Below are positions 16,864 to 24,047 of a stretch of DNA of 25,178 bases, piece by piece. Position 1 is the first letter of the stretch, and the number at the start of each line of letters is the position of its first letter. A program made the position numbers and the translations under genes. This stretch comes from a bacterium (GTDB lineage: Bacteria > JAJRZV01). The stretch lies in NCBI GenBank assembly GCA_024275095.1, contig JAJRZV010000045.1, forward strand, positions 1 to 25,178, written 5' to 3'. The notes under the pieces are model-generated. The model was not told the DNA's origin. It searched no databases and saw only the letters and a program-made list of their open reading frames with translations.

Positions 16864-18195
16864 ATGACGGAAAAAGTGGAAGTCATCATTATCGGTGCTG
16901 GATTTGCCGGGGTCGAGGCGGCGTGGTTTCTCGCATCACGAGGCGTCAGGGTACTGCTCTACGAAATGCGTCCCGTGAAAATGACCCCTGCGCACAAGAC
17001 CCTGTATTTTGCGGAACCGGTCTGCAGCAACTCTTTCAAATCTCTACGCATAGAAACTGCTGCAGGACTGCTCAAGGAAGAGATGAAAATGCTGGGTTCG
17101 ATTGTGCTTCAGGTGGCAAAAAAACACCAGGTACCCGCGGGGCAGGCACTGGCAGTTGAACGCGCAGCGTTTGCAAAAAATCTCACTGAAATAATTACAA
17201 CACACCCATTTGTTACTGTTATCCGTGAAGAAGTAAAACATATTCCTGAGGACCGCCCGGTTATACTGGCAGTGGGACCCCTTGCATCTGAAAATATTAC
17301 CAAAAGTCTGCAAAAATATATCGGTGAATTTCTCTACTTTTACGATGCCATCGCCCCTGTCGTCAGCGGAGAAAGCATTAACATGGCACACGCATTTAAA
17401 GGCGACCGCTACGATATGGGTGAAGGTTCGTACATTAATTGCCCTCTTACGGAAGAAGAATACAGACGTTTTTATGATGCGCTGATAAATGCAGAAAAAG
17501 TGAAACCTCGTCCCTTCGAAGAAGAAAAATTTTTTGAGGGCTGCCTTCCGGTAGAAGAAATGGCACGAAGAGGCTACCGGTCACTTTTGTTCGGTCCCAT
17601 GAAACCCGTGGGACTCACCGACCCAAATACGGGACAACAACCTTTTGCCGTGGTACAGCTGAGACCAGAAGACCGTCAGGGTCGCATGTACTCCATGGTT
17701 GGATTTCAAACACGCCTTAAATACGGAGAACAGGACCGCGTATTCCGAATGATCCCGGCACTGAAACACGCTGAATTTTTGAGATACGGAAGCATCCATC
17801 GTAATACCTACGTGTGCAGTCCGAAGGTGCTTGACGAATTCCTGCGCTTGCGCAAAATGCCACGGGTCTCTCTCGCCGGTCAAATCACGGGTGTGGAAGG
17901 ATACATGGAATCAGCTCTTTCCGGAATACTGTGTGCTTATTTCATCTGGAAACATCTGCGGGCAGAAACACCCCATCCCCCGCCGGTCGAAAGCATGACA
18001 GGGGCCCTGCACCATTATGTCACATCTGCCGATCCTTCATCCTTCAGCCCCATGAACGCGAATTTTGGACTCCTACCCGTCCCCGAAAACCTTAAACTCC
18101 GGGGAGACAACCGCAGGCGTTTCCTGGCTGCAAGAGCACTCGAGAGCCTGAAAGCGTGGATTCGGTCAGAACTGCAAAGCAATTCAATGGTATAA
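16864..18195 (+). CDS. trmFO: Folate-dependent tRNA (uracil-54-C5)-methyltransferase TrmFO
   Basis: A 443-residue flavoprotein that makes ribothymidine at position 54 of tRNA from methylenetetrahydrofolate and reduced FAD. The N-terminal FAD-binding motif is GAGFAG (11-16), followed by LYEMRP and TPAHKT. EPVCSNSFKSLR carries Cys54 and FEGCLPVEEMARRG carries Cys227, matching the two catalytic cysteines (Cys53 and Cys226) described for the Bacillus enzyme. The middle section has the conserved ALKHAEFLRYGSIHRNTY and LAGQITGVEGYMESA. No SD precedes the ATG, which suits the leaderless start proposed for this gene. Its stop shares one base with the ATG of xerC (TAATG), so it heads the operon. Confidence 0.97.
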   Translation: MTEKVEVIIIGAGFAGVEAAWFLASRGVRVLLYEMRPVKMTPAHKTLYFAEPVCSNSFKSLRIETAAGLLKEEMKMLGSIVLQVAKKHQVPAGQALAVERAAFAKNLTEIITTHPFVTVIREEVKHIPEDRPVILAVGPLASENITKSLQKYIGEFLYFYDAIAPVVSGESINMAHAFKGDRYDMGEGSYINCPLTEEEYRRFYDALINAEKVKPRPFEEEKFFEGCLPVEEMARRGYRSLLFGPMKPVGLTDPNTGQQPFAVVQLRPEDRQGRMYSMVGFQTRLKYGEQDRVFRMIPALKHAEFLRYGSIHRNTYVCSPKVLDEFLRLRKMPRVSLAGQITGVEGYMESALSGILCAYFIWKHLRAETPHPPPVESMTGALHHYVTSADPSSFSPMNANFGLLPVPENLKLRGDNRRRFLAARALESLKAWIRSELQSNSMV

Positions 18196-19097
18196 TGGAA
18201 CAGATGGACGAACTGGAAAAAACACTGGGTGGCTTCCTGGAACATCTCCAAAAAGAACGGGGGTACTCAAATCTTACAATCAGAGCTTATGCCAACGATG
18301 TAAAAGGATTGTTCAATTTCCTCAGGCAAAGAGGTATAACCTCTTTGAACGCCATCGATGAAGACTCAGCGGCTGAATTTCTCATGCACATTTCTCCCAG
18401 GTATGACCCCACCTCTGTAAATCGCAAGCTGTCCGCGCTGAGAACCTTTTTTAAATGGCTTGTGCGGGAAGGTAAAATCGCCGGAAATCCTTTTGCTCAT
18501 CTGCACAACCTGAAAGATCCTCTACCGCCCCCATCGTTTCTCACGACCACCGAAACCAGCGTGTTTATTCGAAACACGGAAACCAATCTGCGCACCCGTG
18601 CCATTGTAGAACTTCTCTACGGTAGCGGACTGCGTGTATCCGAGCTCGTAGCTCTGCACGTGGGTGACGTGAATTTTCACGCCGACTTCATCAGGGTCAC
18701 AGGTAAAGGACGAAAACAGCGGATTGTTCCCCTGGGTCGGTTGGCGAAGAAGGCTCTCAGTGATTATATTAAGTGGCGGGAGGAAAAAGGGGAAATCATC
18801 AACGCCGACTCCCCACTATTTGTAAACGAAAAGGGCACTCGCTTGAGCGACAGATACGTGAGGAAGCTGGTGAAATCGCTCGCACAACAAAGTGGAATTT
18901 CACACACTGTGACTCCACATACCTTACGTCACACATTTGCAACACATCTTCTCGAAAGAGGAGCGGATATCCGCAGCATTCAGGAAATGCTGGGACACTC
19001 AAGTCTCCAAACCACACAGCGTTACACGCACGTGGCAGTGGATATCCTCATGGAGGAATATAGAAAATGTCATCCGAGGGCGAGAAAACATGAATAA
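18195..19097 (+). CDS. xerC: Tyrosine recombinase XerC
   Basis: A 300-residue site-specific recombinase that resolves chromosome dimers, presumably at dif with a XerD partner outside the window. Residues 1-95 are the SAM-like core-binding domain. The catalytic domain has R147 (SGLRVSE), K171 (TGKGRKQR), H242 and R245 (HTLRH), H268 (LGHSS) and the nucleophile Y277 (RYTHV). The ATG at 18195 overlaps the trmFO stop by one base; a GTG at 18156 would extend it into trmFO and is less likely. Placement with hslVU parallels the codV (xerC) locus of Bacillus. A perfect 9-base hairpin lies inside the gene at 18327-18347. Confidence 0.95.
   Translation: MEQMDELEKTLGGFLEHLQKERGYSNLTIRAYANDVKGLFNFLRQRGITSLNAIDEDSAAEFLMHISPRYDPTSVNRKLSALRTFFKWLVREGKIAGNPFAHLHNLKDPLPPPSFLTTTETSVFIRNTETNLRTRAIVELLYGSGLRVSELVALHVGDVNFHADFIRVTGKGRKQRIVPLGRLAKKALSDYIKWREEKGEIINADSPLFVNEKGTRLSDRYVRKLVKSLAQQSGISHTVTPHTLRHTFATHLLERGADIRSIQEMLGHSSLQTTQRYTHVAVDILMEEYRKCHPRARKHE
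18327..18347. repeat. Perfect hairpin inside xerC
   Basis: CAAAGAGGT and ACCTCTTTG are perfect 9-base arms around ATA. In the mRNA this would be a tight stem with a 3-base loop in the N-terminal coding part of xerC. No T-run follows, so it is not a classical terminator. Confidence 0.5.
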
Positions 19098-19638
19098 AGT
19101 AAAAGGAACCACCATTATTGCTCTGAAACATTCAGGCGGTACCGTCATGGCCGGCGATGGTCAGGTCACCCTGGAACACATCACACTCAAAAGCACAGCC
19201 AAAAAAGTCCGCAGACTCTACCACGACAAGGTACTGGCCGGGTTCGCCGGGGCAACCGCAGATGCCTTCACACTATTCGAACGCTTTGAGAGCAAGCTCG
19301 AAGCCTTCGGGGGCAATTTGCTCCGTGCAGCTGTAGAACTGGCCAAGGAATGGCGCACAGACAAAATCTTACGGCGTCTGGAAGCACTCCTTGTTGTCAC
19401 GGATGGGGAAAAACTTCTGCTTCTCACAGGTGGAGGCGATGTCATAGAACCTGATGACGACGTAGTCGCCATTGGTTCAGGAGGACCATACGCTCTTGCA
19501 GCAGCGCGTGCACTTATAAGACACACGCAGCTTTCTCCTAAAGAAATTGTGGAAGAAGCCATGCGCATTGCTGCAGAGCTATGCATATACACCAACGAAA
19601 ACATTATCGTGGAGGAGATAACCCGTGAAAGCACCTGA
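19090..19638 (+). CDS. hslV: ATP-dependent protease proteolytic subunit HslV
   Basis: A 182-residue threonine peptidase, the peptidase double ring of the HslUV (ClpYQ) protease. The catalytic Thr is expected to be Thr7 of [12 protein letters not shown], exposed after removal of a six-residue propeptide. GDGQVT (22-27), [54 protein letters not shown] and YTNENI are family hallmarks. The start at 19090 lies eight bases inside the end of xerC. An upstream in-frame extension to 18937 is a shadow of xerC. It is coupled to hslU, which begins 14 bases before the hslV stop. Confidence 0.97.
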   Translation: MNKVKGTTIIALKHSGGTVMAGDGQVTLEHITLKSTAKKVRRLYHDKVLAGFAGATADAFTLFERFESKLEAFGGNLLRAAVELAKEWRTDKILRRLEALLVVTDGEKLLLLTGGGDVIEPDDDVVAIGSGGPYALAAARALIRHTQLSPKEIVEEAMRIAAELCIYTNENIIVEEITREST

Positions 19639-21004
19639 AGACTTACAGCTCCGAATGGAATACCTGACACCCAGGGAGATTGTCGCCGAACTGGATAAAT
19701 ACGTTATTGGTCAGAAAAAAGCCAAAAAAGCGGTGGCCATTGCACTGCGCAACCGATGGAGGCGCATACGCGTGCCACAGGAGCTGAAAGATGAAATCGC
19801 TCCCAAGAACATCATCATGATCGGCCCCACAGGAGTCGGAAAAACCGAAATCGCCCGGAGGCTTGCGCGGCTGGCCGAAGCACCATTTGTAAAAGTGGAG
19901 GCAACCAAATTCACCGAAGTCGGTTATGTGGGCAAAGACGTGGAATCTATCATTCGTGAACTCACGGAAATCGCCGTCAATATGGTTAAGGAAGATGAAA
20001 AGAAGCGCATTCAGGAAAAAGCACGAAAACTTGCAGAACAACGCGTGGCTGACCTGATCATTCAACGCGAGCGCCGCATCTCACGCAACGAGATGAAGCC
20101 GGGCGCACCTCCCCCTGACTACAAGGCCCAACGCCGCCAGATTATCGAAAAGATCCGTGCGGGAGAGTACGATGATTTTGTACTGGAGGTTGAATCACAG
20201 CAAAGATTTATGCCGGTGGTGGAGGTATTTGCAGCCAACACTCCTGAAAATCTGGAGCTTAACCTTCGTGAACTCATGGAAAATCTTATTCCTGGCAAAC
20301 AACGAAAGCGTCACATGACGGTTCAGGAAGCACTGCGAATCATGGAAGAGGAAGAATCTCAAAAACTTATCGACATGGAAAGCGTTGCGAGAAGAGCCAT
20401 CGAGAAGGTGGAAAATTCAGGGATAGTGTTCATTGATGAAATAGATAAAGTCGCTGTTAAAAGCGGCAGTCATCACGGTCCCGATGTCTCACGCGAGGGC
20501 GTACAGCGTGACCTTCTGCCTATCGTGGAAGGCACTTCGGTCATGACAAAATATGGGATGGTAAGAACCGACCATATACTCTTTATTGCCGCCGGTGCAT
20601 TCCACATGTCCCGACCTTCGGATTTGTTACCCGAACTCCAGGGTCGCTTTCCCATCCGGGTTGAACTTGACCCTCTGACAGAAGATGATTTCGTACGAAT
20701 ACTTACGGAACCCAGTAATGCCCTGATCAAACAGTATACCGAACTCCTGCGTACTGAGGGAGTAGAACTGAAATTCACAGAAGAAGCCATTCGGGAAATT
20801 GCCCATATTTCCTCCCTTGTAAATGAACGTACCGAAAACATAGGGGCCAGACGCCTGCACACCGTAATGGAAAAGGTTCTTGAAGAAGTGTCATTTGAAG
20901 CACCTGAACTCAAAGGACGCGAAATTCTCATTGATGGTGAATATGTGAGGCAAAGGCTTAAAGATATCATTGTTGACGAAGATCTAAGCCGTTATATACT
21001 TTAA
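19625..21004 (+). CDS. hslU: HslU ATPase subunit of the HslUV protease
   Basis: A 459-residue AAA+ unfoldase that feeds substrates to Hsl[18 protein letters not shown] is the conserved N-terminal start. The ATPase site has Walker A GPTGVGKT (67-74), the pore loop GYVG (100-103), Walker [10 protein letters not shown] and the sensor region [12 protein letters not shown]. The intermediate (I) domain lies at about 110-235. The C-terminal DLSRYIL is the tail that docks into HslV. The start is GTG at 19625 with GGAGGAG at 19611-19617. An internal ATG ten codons later is a possible alternative. The length is normal. Confidence 0.97.
   Translation: MKAPEDLQLRMEYLTPREIVAELDKYVIGQKKAKKAVAIALRNRWRRIRVPQELKDEIAPKNIIMIGPTGVGKTEIARRLARLAEAPFVKVEATKFTEVGYVGKDVESIIRELTEIAVNMVKEDEKKRIQEKARKLAEQRVADLIIQRERRISRNEMKPGAPPPDYKAQRRQIIEKIRAGEYDDFVLEVESQQRFMPVVEVFAANTPENLELNLRELMENLIPGKQRKRHMTVQEALRIMEEEESQKLIDMESVARRAIEKVENSGIVFIDEIDKVAVKSGSHHGPDVSREGVQRDLLPIVEGTSVMTKYGMVRTDHILFIAAGAFHMSRPSDLLPELQGRFPIRVELDPLTEDDFVRILTEPSNALIKQYTELLRTEGVELKFTEEAIREIAHISSLVNERTENIGARRLHTVMEKVLEEVSFEAPELKGREILIDGEYVRQRLKDIIVDEDLSRYIL
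20973..21000 (+). promoter_or_regulatory. Candidate internal promoter for tsaD
   Basis: TTGACG (20973-20978), a 16-base spacer and TATACT (20995-21000) lie over the last codons of hslU. The predicted start is near 21007, four bases before the tsaD ATG. The bases also encode the conserved HslU tail, so chance resemblance is possible. Confidence 0.4.
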
Positions 21005-21010
21005 GTCTTA

Positions 21011-22000
21011 ATGCTTCTTGCGATCGAAACTTCCTGTGACGAAACAGCTGCAGCGGTATTCACGAATAATGGTAAATTACTTTCTGACATTGTGATGTCT
21101 CAGGATCATCTGCATGCTCGCTATGGAGGAATCGTACCTGAAGTGGCATCACGACGCCACATTGAAGTACTCCCCGCGGTGGTAAAAGAAGCTCTGCATA
21201 AGGCCCGGGCAGACATGTCGGCCGTTGAGGCCATCGCCGTCACAGTGGAACCTGGACTCATGGGGGCCCTGCTCGTTGGAACCTCATTTGCCTCTGGGAT
21301 GGCACGGGTAACGGGTGCGCGTCTCATCCCGGTCAACCATCTGGAAGGGCACCTTCACGCTCCATTTGTAGGAAGCGAGCCTCTTTATCCGTTCGTTGGG
21401 CTCGTCGTTTCAGGTGGCCATACAAGCCTTTACCTGGTCAGGGATACAGGCGAGTACACTCTCTTAGGTTCTACTCGGGACGATGCAGCTGGTGAAGCAT
21501 TTGATAAAGTAGGACGGATACTTGGAATTTCCTATCCAGCAGGACCACGCATTGACCGCATAGCAAAGGAAGGACGCCATGATGCTCTTTCTTTCCCTCG
21601 ACCCATGCTGAACGAAGACTCCTTTGACTTCAGCTTCAGCGGGCTTAAAACTGCCGTGCTTTACGCAGTCAAAAACGGGGCGTTAAGCACACATTCCCTT
21701 GCTGATATTGCAGCCTCATTTCAGGAAGCTGTCGTGGATGTACTGGTACAGAAAACACTCAAAGCCTCAGAACAAACCGGGGTTGACAGAATCGTCATCT
21801 CCGGCGGAGTCGCCGCCAACAGCCGCCTTCGCGAAAAAATACAACAAGAGGCGACCTCAAGAGGAATAGAAATTGTTATTCCTCCCCTGCGTTTGTGTAC
21901 TGACAATGCTGCTATGATCGGATACACGGCCATTCTCAGACTTCGTACCGGTCGTATTCCCTCTGAATTCAGCGTATCCCCGAGGAGCACATTTCTTTGA
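21011..22000 (+). CDS. tsaD: tRNA threonylcarbamoyladenosine synthase subunit TsaD
   Basis: A 329-residue ASKHA-fold enzyme that, with TsaB and TsaE, transfers threonylcarbamoyl to A37 of ANN-decoding tRNAs. IETSCDETAAAV is the N-terminal phosphate-binding motif. NHLEGHLHAPF contains the iron-binding His110 and His114, and VSGGHTSLY, GEAFDKVGRILG and the C-terminal SGGVAANSRLR and CTDNAAMIGY complete the family set. The ATG lies six bases after the hslU stop and has no visible SD. Its last four bases overlap the rsmA start. Confidence 0.96.
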   Translation: MLLAIETSCDETAAAVFTNNGKLLSDIVMSQDHLHARYGGIVPEVASRRHIEVLPAVVKEALHKARADMSAVEAIAVTVEPGLMGALLVGTSFASGMARVTGARLIPVNHLEGHLHAPFVGSEPLYPFVGLVVSGGHTSLYLVRDTGEYTLLGSTRDDAAGEAFDKVGRILGISYPAGPRIDRIAKEGRHDALSFPRPMLNEDSFDFSFSGLKTAVLYAVKNGALSTHSLADIAASFQEAVVDVLVQKTLKASEQTGVDRIVISGGVAANSRLREKIQQEATSRGIEIVIPPLRLCTDNAAMIGYTAILRLRTGRIPSEFSVSPRSTFL

Positions 22001-22797
22001 GCAGGCAAAAGGAGCTTTCACAGCATTACCTCATCAGTCACAAATATCTCGAGCGTCTCATCGAATTCGTTAATCCACTCTCTACCGACATCATTGTCGA
22101 AATTGGCCCGGGTAAGGGAGCTTTCTCGACGCATCTGGCGAAAAAATGTAAAAAACTATTTCTCGTTGAAAAAGATATTCTTCTTATAAAGCAGCTACAT
22201 ACCCTGTTCTCTACAGAAAAAAACGTTATCATCATTAACACCGACATACTCAGCACACCACTTAAAAAAATCTCAGCAGAACCTGTACTGCTTTTCTCAA
22301 ACCTTCCCTTTTCAATTACCACCGAATTCCTCGTTTACCTGGTGATGAATCGGGACCTGATCAACAGGGCCGTGGTGGTGTTTCAAAAGGAAGTCGCCGA
22401 AAGGCTTGTCGCGGCAGCAGGAACGCAGGCATATGCCTGGCAATCTGTATGGATTCAATGTTTCTTTCACGTACAAGCAGGGCCTTCCATACCCCCTTCC
22501 GCATTTAAACCCAGGCCATCCGTTGTATCTACCTCACTACAGCTTGTTCCCCGACTCGAACGCAGGTGCGTAAAAAGGGAAAAGGCTTTTCTGAGATTTA
22601 TCCGAATGTTATTCAAACACCGGAAGAAAAAACTCTCAAATGCTTTACCCAAGGACATTAAAGAGGCCTTGCTTCAGCGAAACGCATTATGGAAAAAACG
22701 CTTAAACGAAAGAGTTTATAAATTTACTCCTGAGGACCTGTGGACAATTTTCAACCTGAGATTCACTTCACCGGGAGAGGAGGGAGAGTCAGCCTGA
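21997..22797 (+). CDS. rsmA: 16S rRNA dimethyladenosine transferase RsmA/KsgA, divergent
   Basis: A 266-residue SAM-dependent methyltransferase expected to dimethylate two adenines near the 3' end of 16S rRNA. Motif I is EIGPGKG (35-41), the acidic end of strand 2 is EKD, and the catalytic motif IV is NLPF (102-105) where most RsmA proteins have NLPY. The family opener LGQNFL reads LSQHYL. FQKEVAERLVA and PPSAFKPRPSVVSTSL match the KsgA family after the catalytic motif. The start is TTG overlapping the tsaD stop (TTGA), supported by GAGGAG at 21982-21987. An Erm-like relative is possible, but the housekeeping context favours RsmA. Its last nine bases overlap the convergent ribbon-helix-helix gene. 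Confidence 0.87.
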   Translation: MSRQKELSQHYLISHKYLERLIEFVNPLSTDIIVEIGPGKGAFSTHLAKKCKKLFLVEKDILLIKQLHTLFSTEKNVIIINTDILSTPLKKISAEPVLLFSNLPFSITTEFLVYLVMNRDLINRAVVVFQKEVAERLVAAAGTQAYAWQSVWIQCFFHVQAGPSIPPSAFKPRPSVVSTSLQLVPRLERRCVKREKAFLRFIRMLFKHRKKKLSNALPKDIKEALLQRNALWKKRLNERVYKFTPEDLWTIFNLRFTSPGEEGESA

Positions 22798-23001
22798 GGA
22801 TTTACCCCCCTTCTGCCTCTCGTCTTCCTGAATGAGTGAAAGCTGACCCGGTAATTTGTCCCGGTATTTCTCCAGCACCAGATCCACACCCTCGCGAATG
22901 TACACAGCCACCGGCACCTTAGTGCGCTCTGATAGAAGCTTCAGGTTATAATCCTGATCTGGATTGAGGTACACGGTTGTAGCTATTTTCTTACCTGCCA
23001 T
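22789..23001 (-). CDS. Ribbon-helix-helix DNA-binding protein
   Basis: A 70-residue protein. The segment KIATTVYLNPDQDYNLKLLSERTKVPVAVYIREGVDLVLEKY has the RHH layout: a basic beta strand (TTVYL), helix A, a turn with KVPVAVYI, and helix B. Such proteins bind DNA as dimers through the paired strand. The C-terminal tail (residues 50-70) is polar and charged. The ATG at 23001 has GAGG about six bases upstream. The gene is divergent from the inositol monophosphatase gene, and the gap between them contains a palindrome and a direct repeat that could be its sites. No toxin gene lies next to it, so an antitoxin role is not indicated. Confidence 0.8.
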   Translation of the reverse strand: MAGKKIATTVYLNPDQDYNLKLLSERTKVPVAVYIREGVDLVLEKYRDKLPGQLSLIQEDERQKGGKSSG

Positions 23002-23012
23002 GGCAACCTCTT

Positions 23013-23034
23013 ATACGTGAAGTTCACCGCGTAT
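23013..23034. promoter_or_regulatory. Nested palindrome upstream of the RHH gene
   Basis: GTGAA-G-TTCAC (23017-23027) is a perfect palindrome nested in wider arms ATACG (23013-23017) and CGTAT (23030-23034). It sits 12 bases upstream of the RHH start codon and next to a minus-strand TATAAG (23010-23015), so it is a candidate autoregulatory operator. Confidence 0.4.
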
Positions 23035-23077
23035 GCACAGGAACTTTATGCATGTTTGATTTTTCGTCTTCTTGTTG

Positions 23078-23093
23078 CCATTGACCACCATTG
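23078..23093. repeat. Direct repeat CCATTG at 10-base spacing
   Basis: CCATTG at 23078-23083 and 23088-23093, exactly one helical turn apart. RHH dimers often bind such tandem half sites. The pair lies just upstream of the TATAAT for the phosphatase gene. Confidence 0.35.
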
Positions 23094-23106
23094 CAATATG
23101 TTAAAT

Positions 23107-23112
23107 TATAAT
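23107..23112 (+). promoter_or_regulatory. Candidate -10 element for the inositol monophosphatase gene
   Basis: A consensus TATAAT at 23107-23112 would start transcription near 23119, with a leader of about 25 bases holding the SD AAGGAGG at 23132-23138. TTGACC at 23081-23086 is 20 bases upstream, longer than an optimal spacer, so activation may be required. Confidence 0.45.
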
Positions 23113-23143
23113 GTCTGTTAACCTAAACATCAAGGAGGAAACC

Positions 23144-23962
23144 ATGGGCGAATGGGATGAACTCTCCAGAGCTGCGGAAGAGGCCGCAAGAGTCGCCGGG
23201 GTGCTGCTTCGAAAAGAGTTCGGAAGAGTTCGAAATATCAGGGAAAAACAGCCAAATGATTTTGTTACTGAAATGGACCTTCGCTCTGAAGACGCCATTC
23301 GGTCCTTTCTTTTCGCCCGCTTCCCCAACAGCCGCATCATCTCGGAAGAACGGACTCCTGAAGAAATTGAGAAGGGTTTGACGTGGGTGGTTGATCCACT
23401 GGATGGCACAAAAAATTACATCCACGGGTTCCCTTTTGTGTGCGTCTCCGTGGCAGCGATGGTAGAGGGAAAGGTAAGGGCAGGAGCGGTATATGATTTC
23501 CTGCGCGATGAAATGTTCAGCGCCGCGGAAGAGAATGGAGCCTGTCTCAACGGAAACCTCATCCGAGTATCCGGTAAAAATTCTTTAAGTGAAGCCATGA
23601 TCAGCACAGGGTTTCCCTTCAGAGCCAAGAAGTACATAGATGTATATCTCCAATCTTTCAAAGCCGTGTTTAACAAGGTCGCAGCTGTTCGACGAGCAGG
23701 CTCGGCAGCCCTTGATTTGTGCTACACCGCCTGTGGAATTTTCGATGGCTTCTGGGAAATTGGCCTCAGCATATGGGATGTGGCGGCCGCCTCGCTCGTA
23801 CTACGCGAAGCAGGGGGCATCGTGTCAGATTTTGACGGAAGAAACAACTACCTTTATACAGGTAACATAGTTGGAGCATCTTCTGGTATCTATCAGGAAC
23901 TCTTCGATATTATCTCTCCCATCCTTGGAGGAGATGCACTCCAGGGCCTCTCGAGAGGCTGA
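23144..23962 (+). CDS. suhB: Inositol monophosphatase family protein
   Basis: A 272-residue Mg-dependent phosphatase of the IMPase/SuhB/FBPase superfamily that hydrolyses inositol-1-phosphate or related sugar phosphates. The metal-binding motifs are SEER with Glu68/Glu69, D84-P-L-D87-G-T and the late W211-D212-x-A-A. FVTEMDLRSE near residue 40-50 is the first acidic helix. The start is the ATG at 23144, with AAGGAGG five bases upstream; an ATG at 23111 lacks an SD and falls on the promoter. The RNA anti-termination role known for E. coli SuhB cannot be inferred. The gene ends in a palindrome that may act as terminator. Confidence 0.9.
   Translation: MGEWDELSRAAEEAARVAGVLLRKEFGRVRNIREKQPNDFVTEMDLRSEDAIRSFLFARFPNSRIISEERTPEEIEKGLTWVVDPLDGTKNYIHGFPFVCVSVAAMVEGKVRAGAVYDFLRDEMFSAAEENGACLNGNLIRVSGKNSLSEAMISTGFPFRAKKYIDVYLQSFKAVFNKVAAVRRAGSAALDLCYTACGIFDGFWEIGLSIWDVAAASLVLREAGGIVSDFDGRNNYLYTGNIVGASSGIYQELFDIISPILGGDALQGLSRG
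23946..23959 (+). terminator. Candidate hairpin at the end of the inositol monophosphatase gene
   Basis: A 14-base perfect palindrome (GCCTCTC/GAGAGGC) directly before the stop codon can form a stem with a TCGA loop. It is followed by TGATTTGTCTT, a short T-rich stretch. Weak terminator-like structure. Confidence 0.35.
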
Positions 23963-23968
23963 TTTGTC

Positions 23969-23997
23969 TTGAAATCTTCTCAGCAGGAGTTTACTTT
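23969..23997 (+). promoter_or_regulatory. Candidate promoter of the MaoC-type gene
   Basis: TTGAAA (23969-23974), a 17-base spacer and TACTTT (23992-23997). The -10 lies within the first copy of an 11-base direct repeat. Confidence 0.35.
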
Positions 23998-24022
23998 AGT
24001 ACAGAATTACATTTACTTTAGT
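23990..24022. repeat. 11-base direct repeats at 22-base spacing upstream of the MaoC-type gene
   Basis: TTTACTTTAGT occurs at 23990-24000 and again at 24012-24022 without mismatch. The period of 22 bases is about two helical turns, which suits cooperative protein binding. The second copy ends 25 bases before the MaoC start codon. Confidence 0.6.
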
Positions 24023-24047
24023 GAAAAAATTGCAGAGGAGGTGAGTC

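Noticed and set aside
18191-18196. TATAAT directly at the xerC start codon
   Set aside because: It overlaps the ATG itself and no -35 lies at a usable distance. A transcript from it would start inside the coding region.
18937-19089. 51-codon upstream extension of HslV
   Set aside because: It overlaps the conserved C-terminal catalytic part of xerC, and HslV must begin a few residues before its catalytic Thr.
22789-23001. Toxin-antitoxin module with the RHH protein as antitoxin
   Set aside because: No small toxin-like gene is adjacent; its neighbours are rsmA and an inositol monophosphatase gene.
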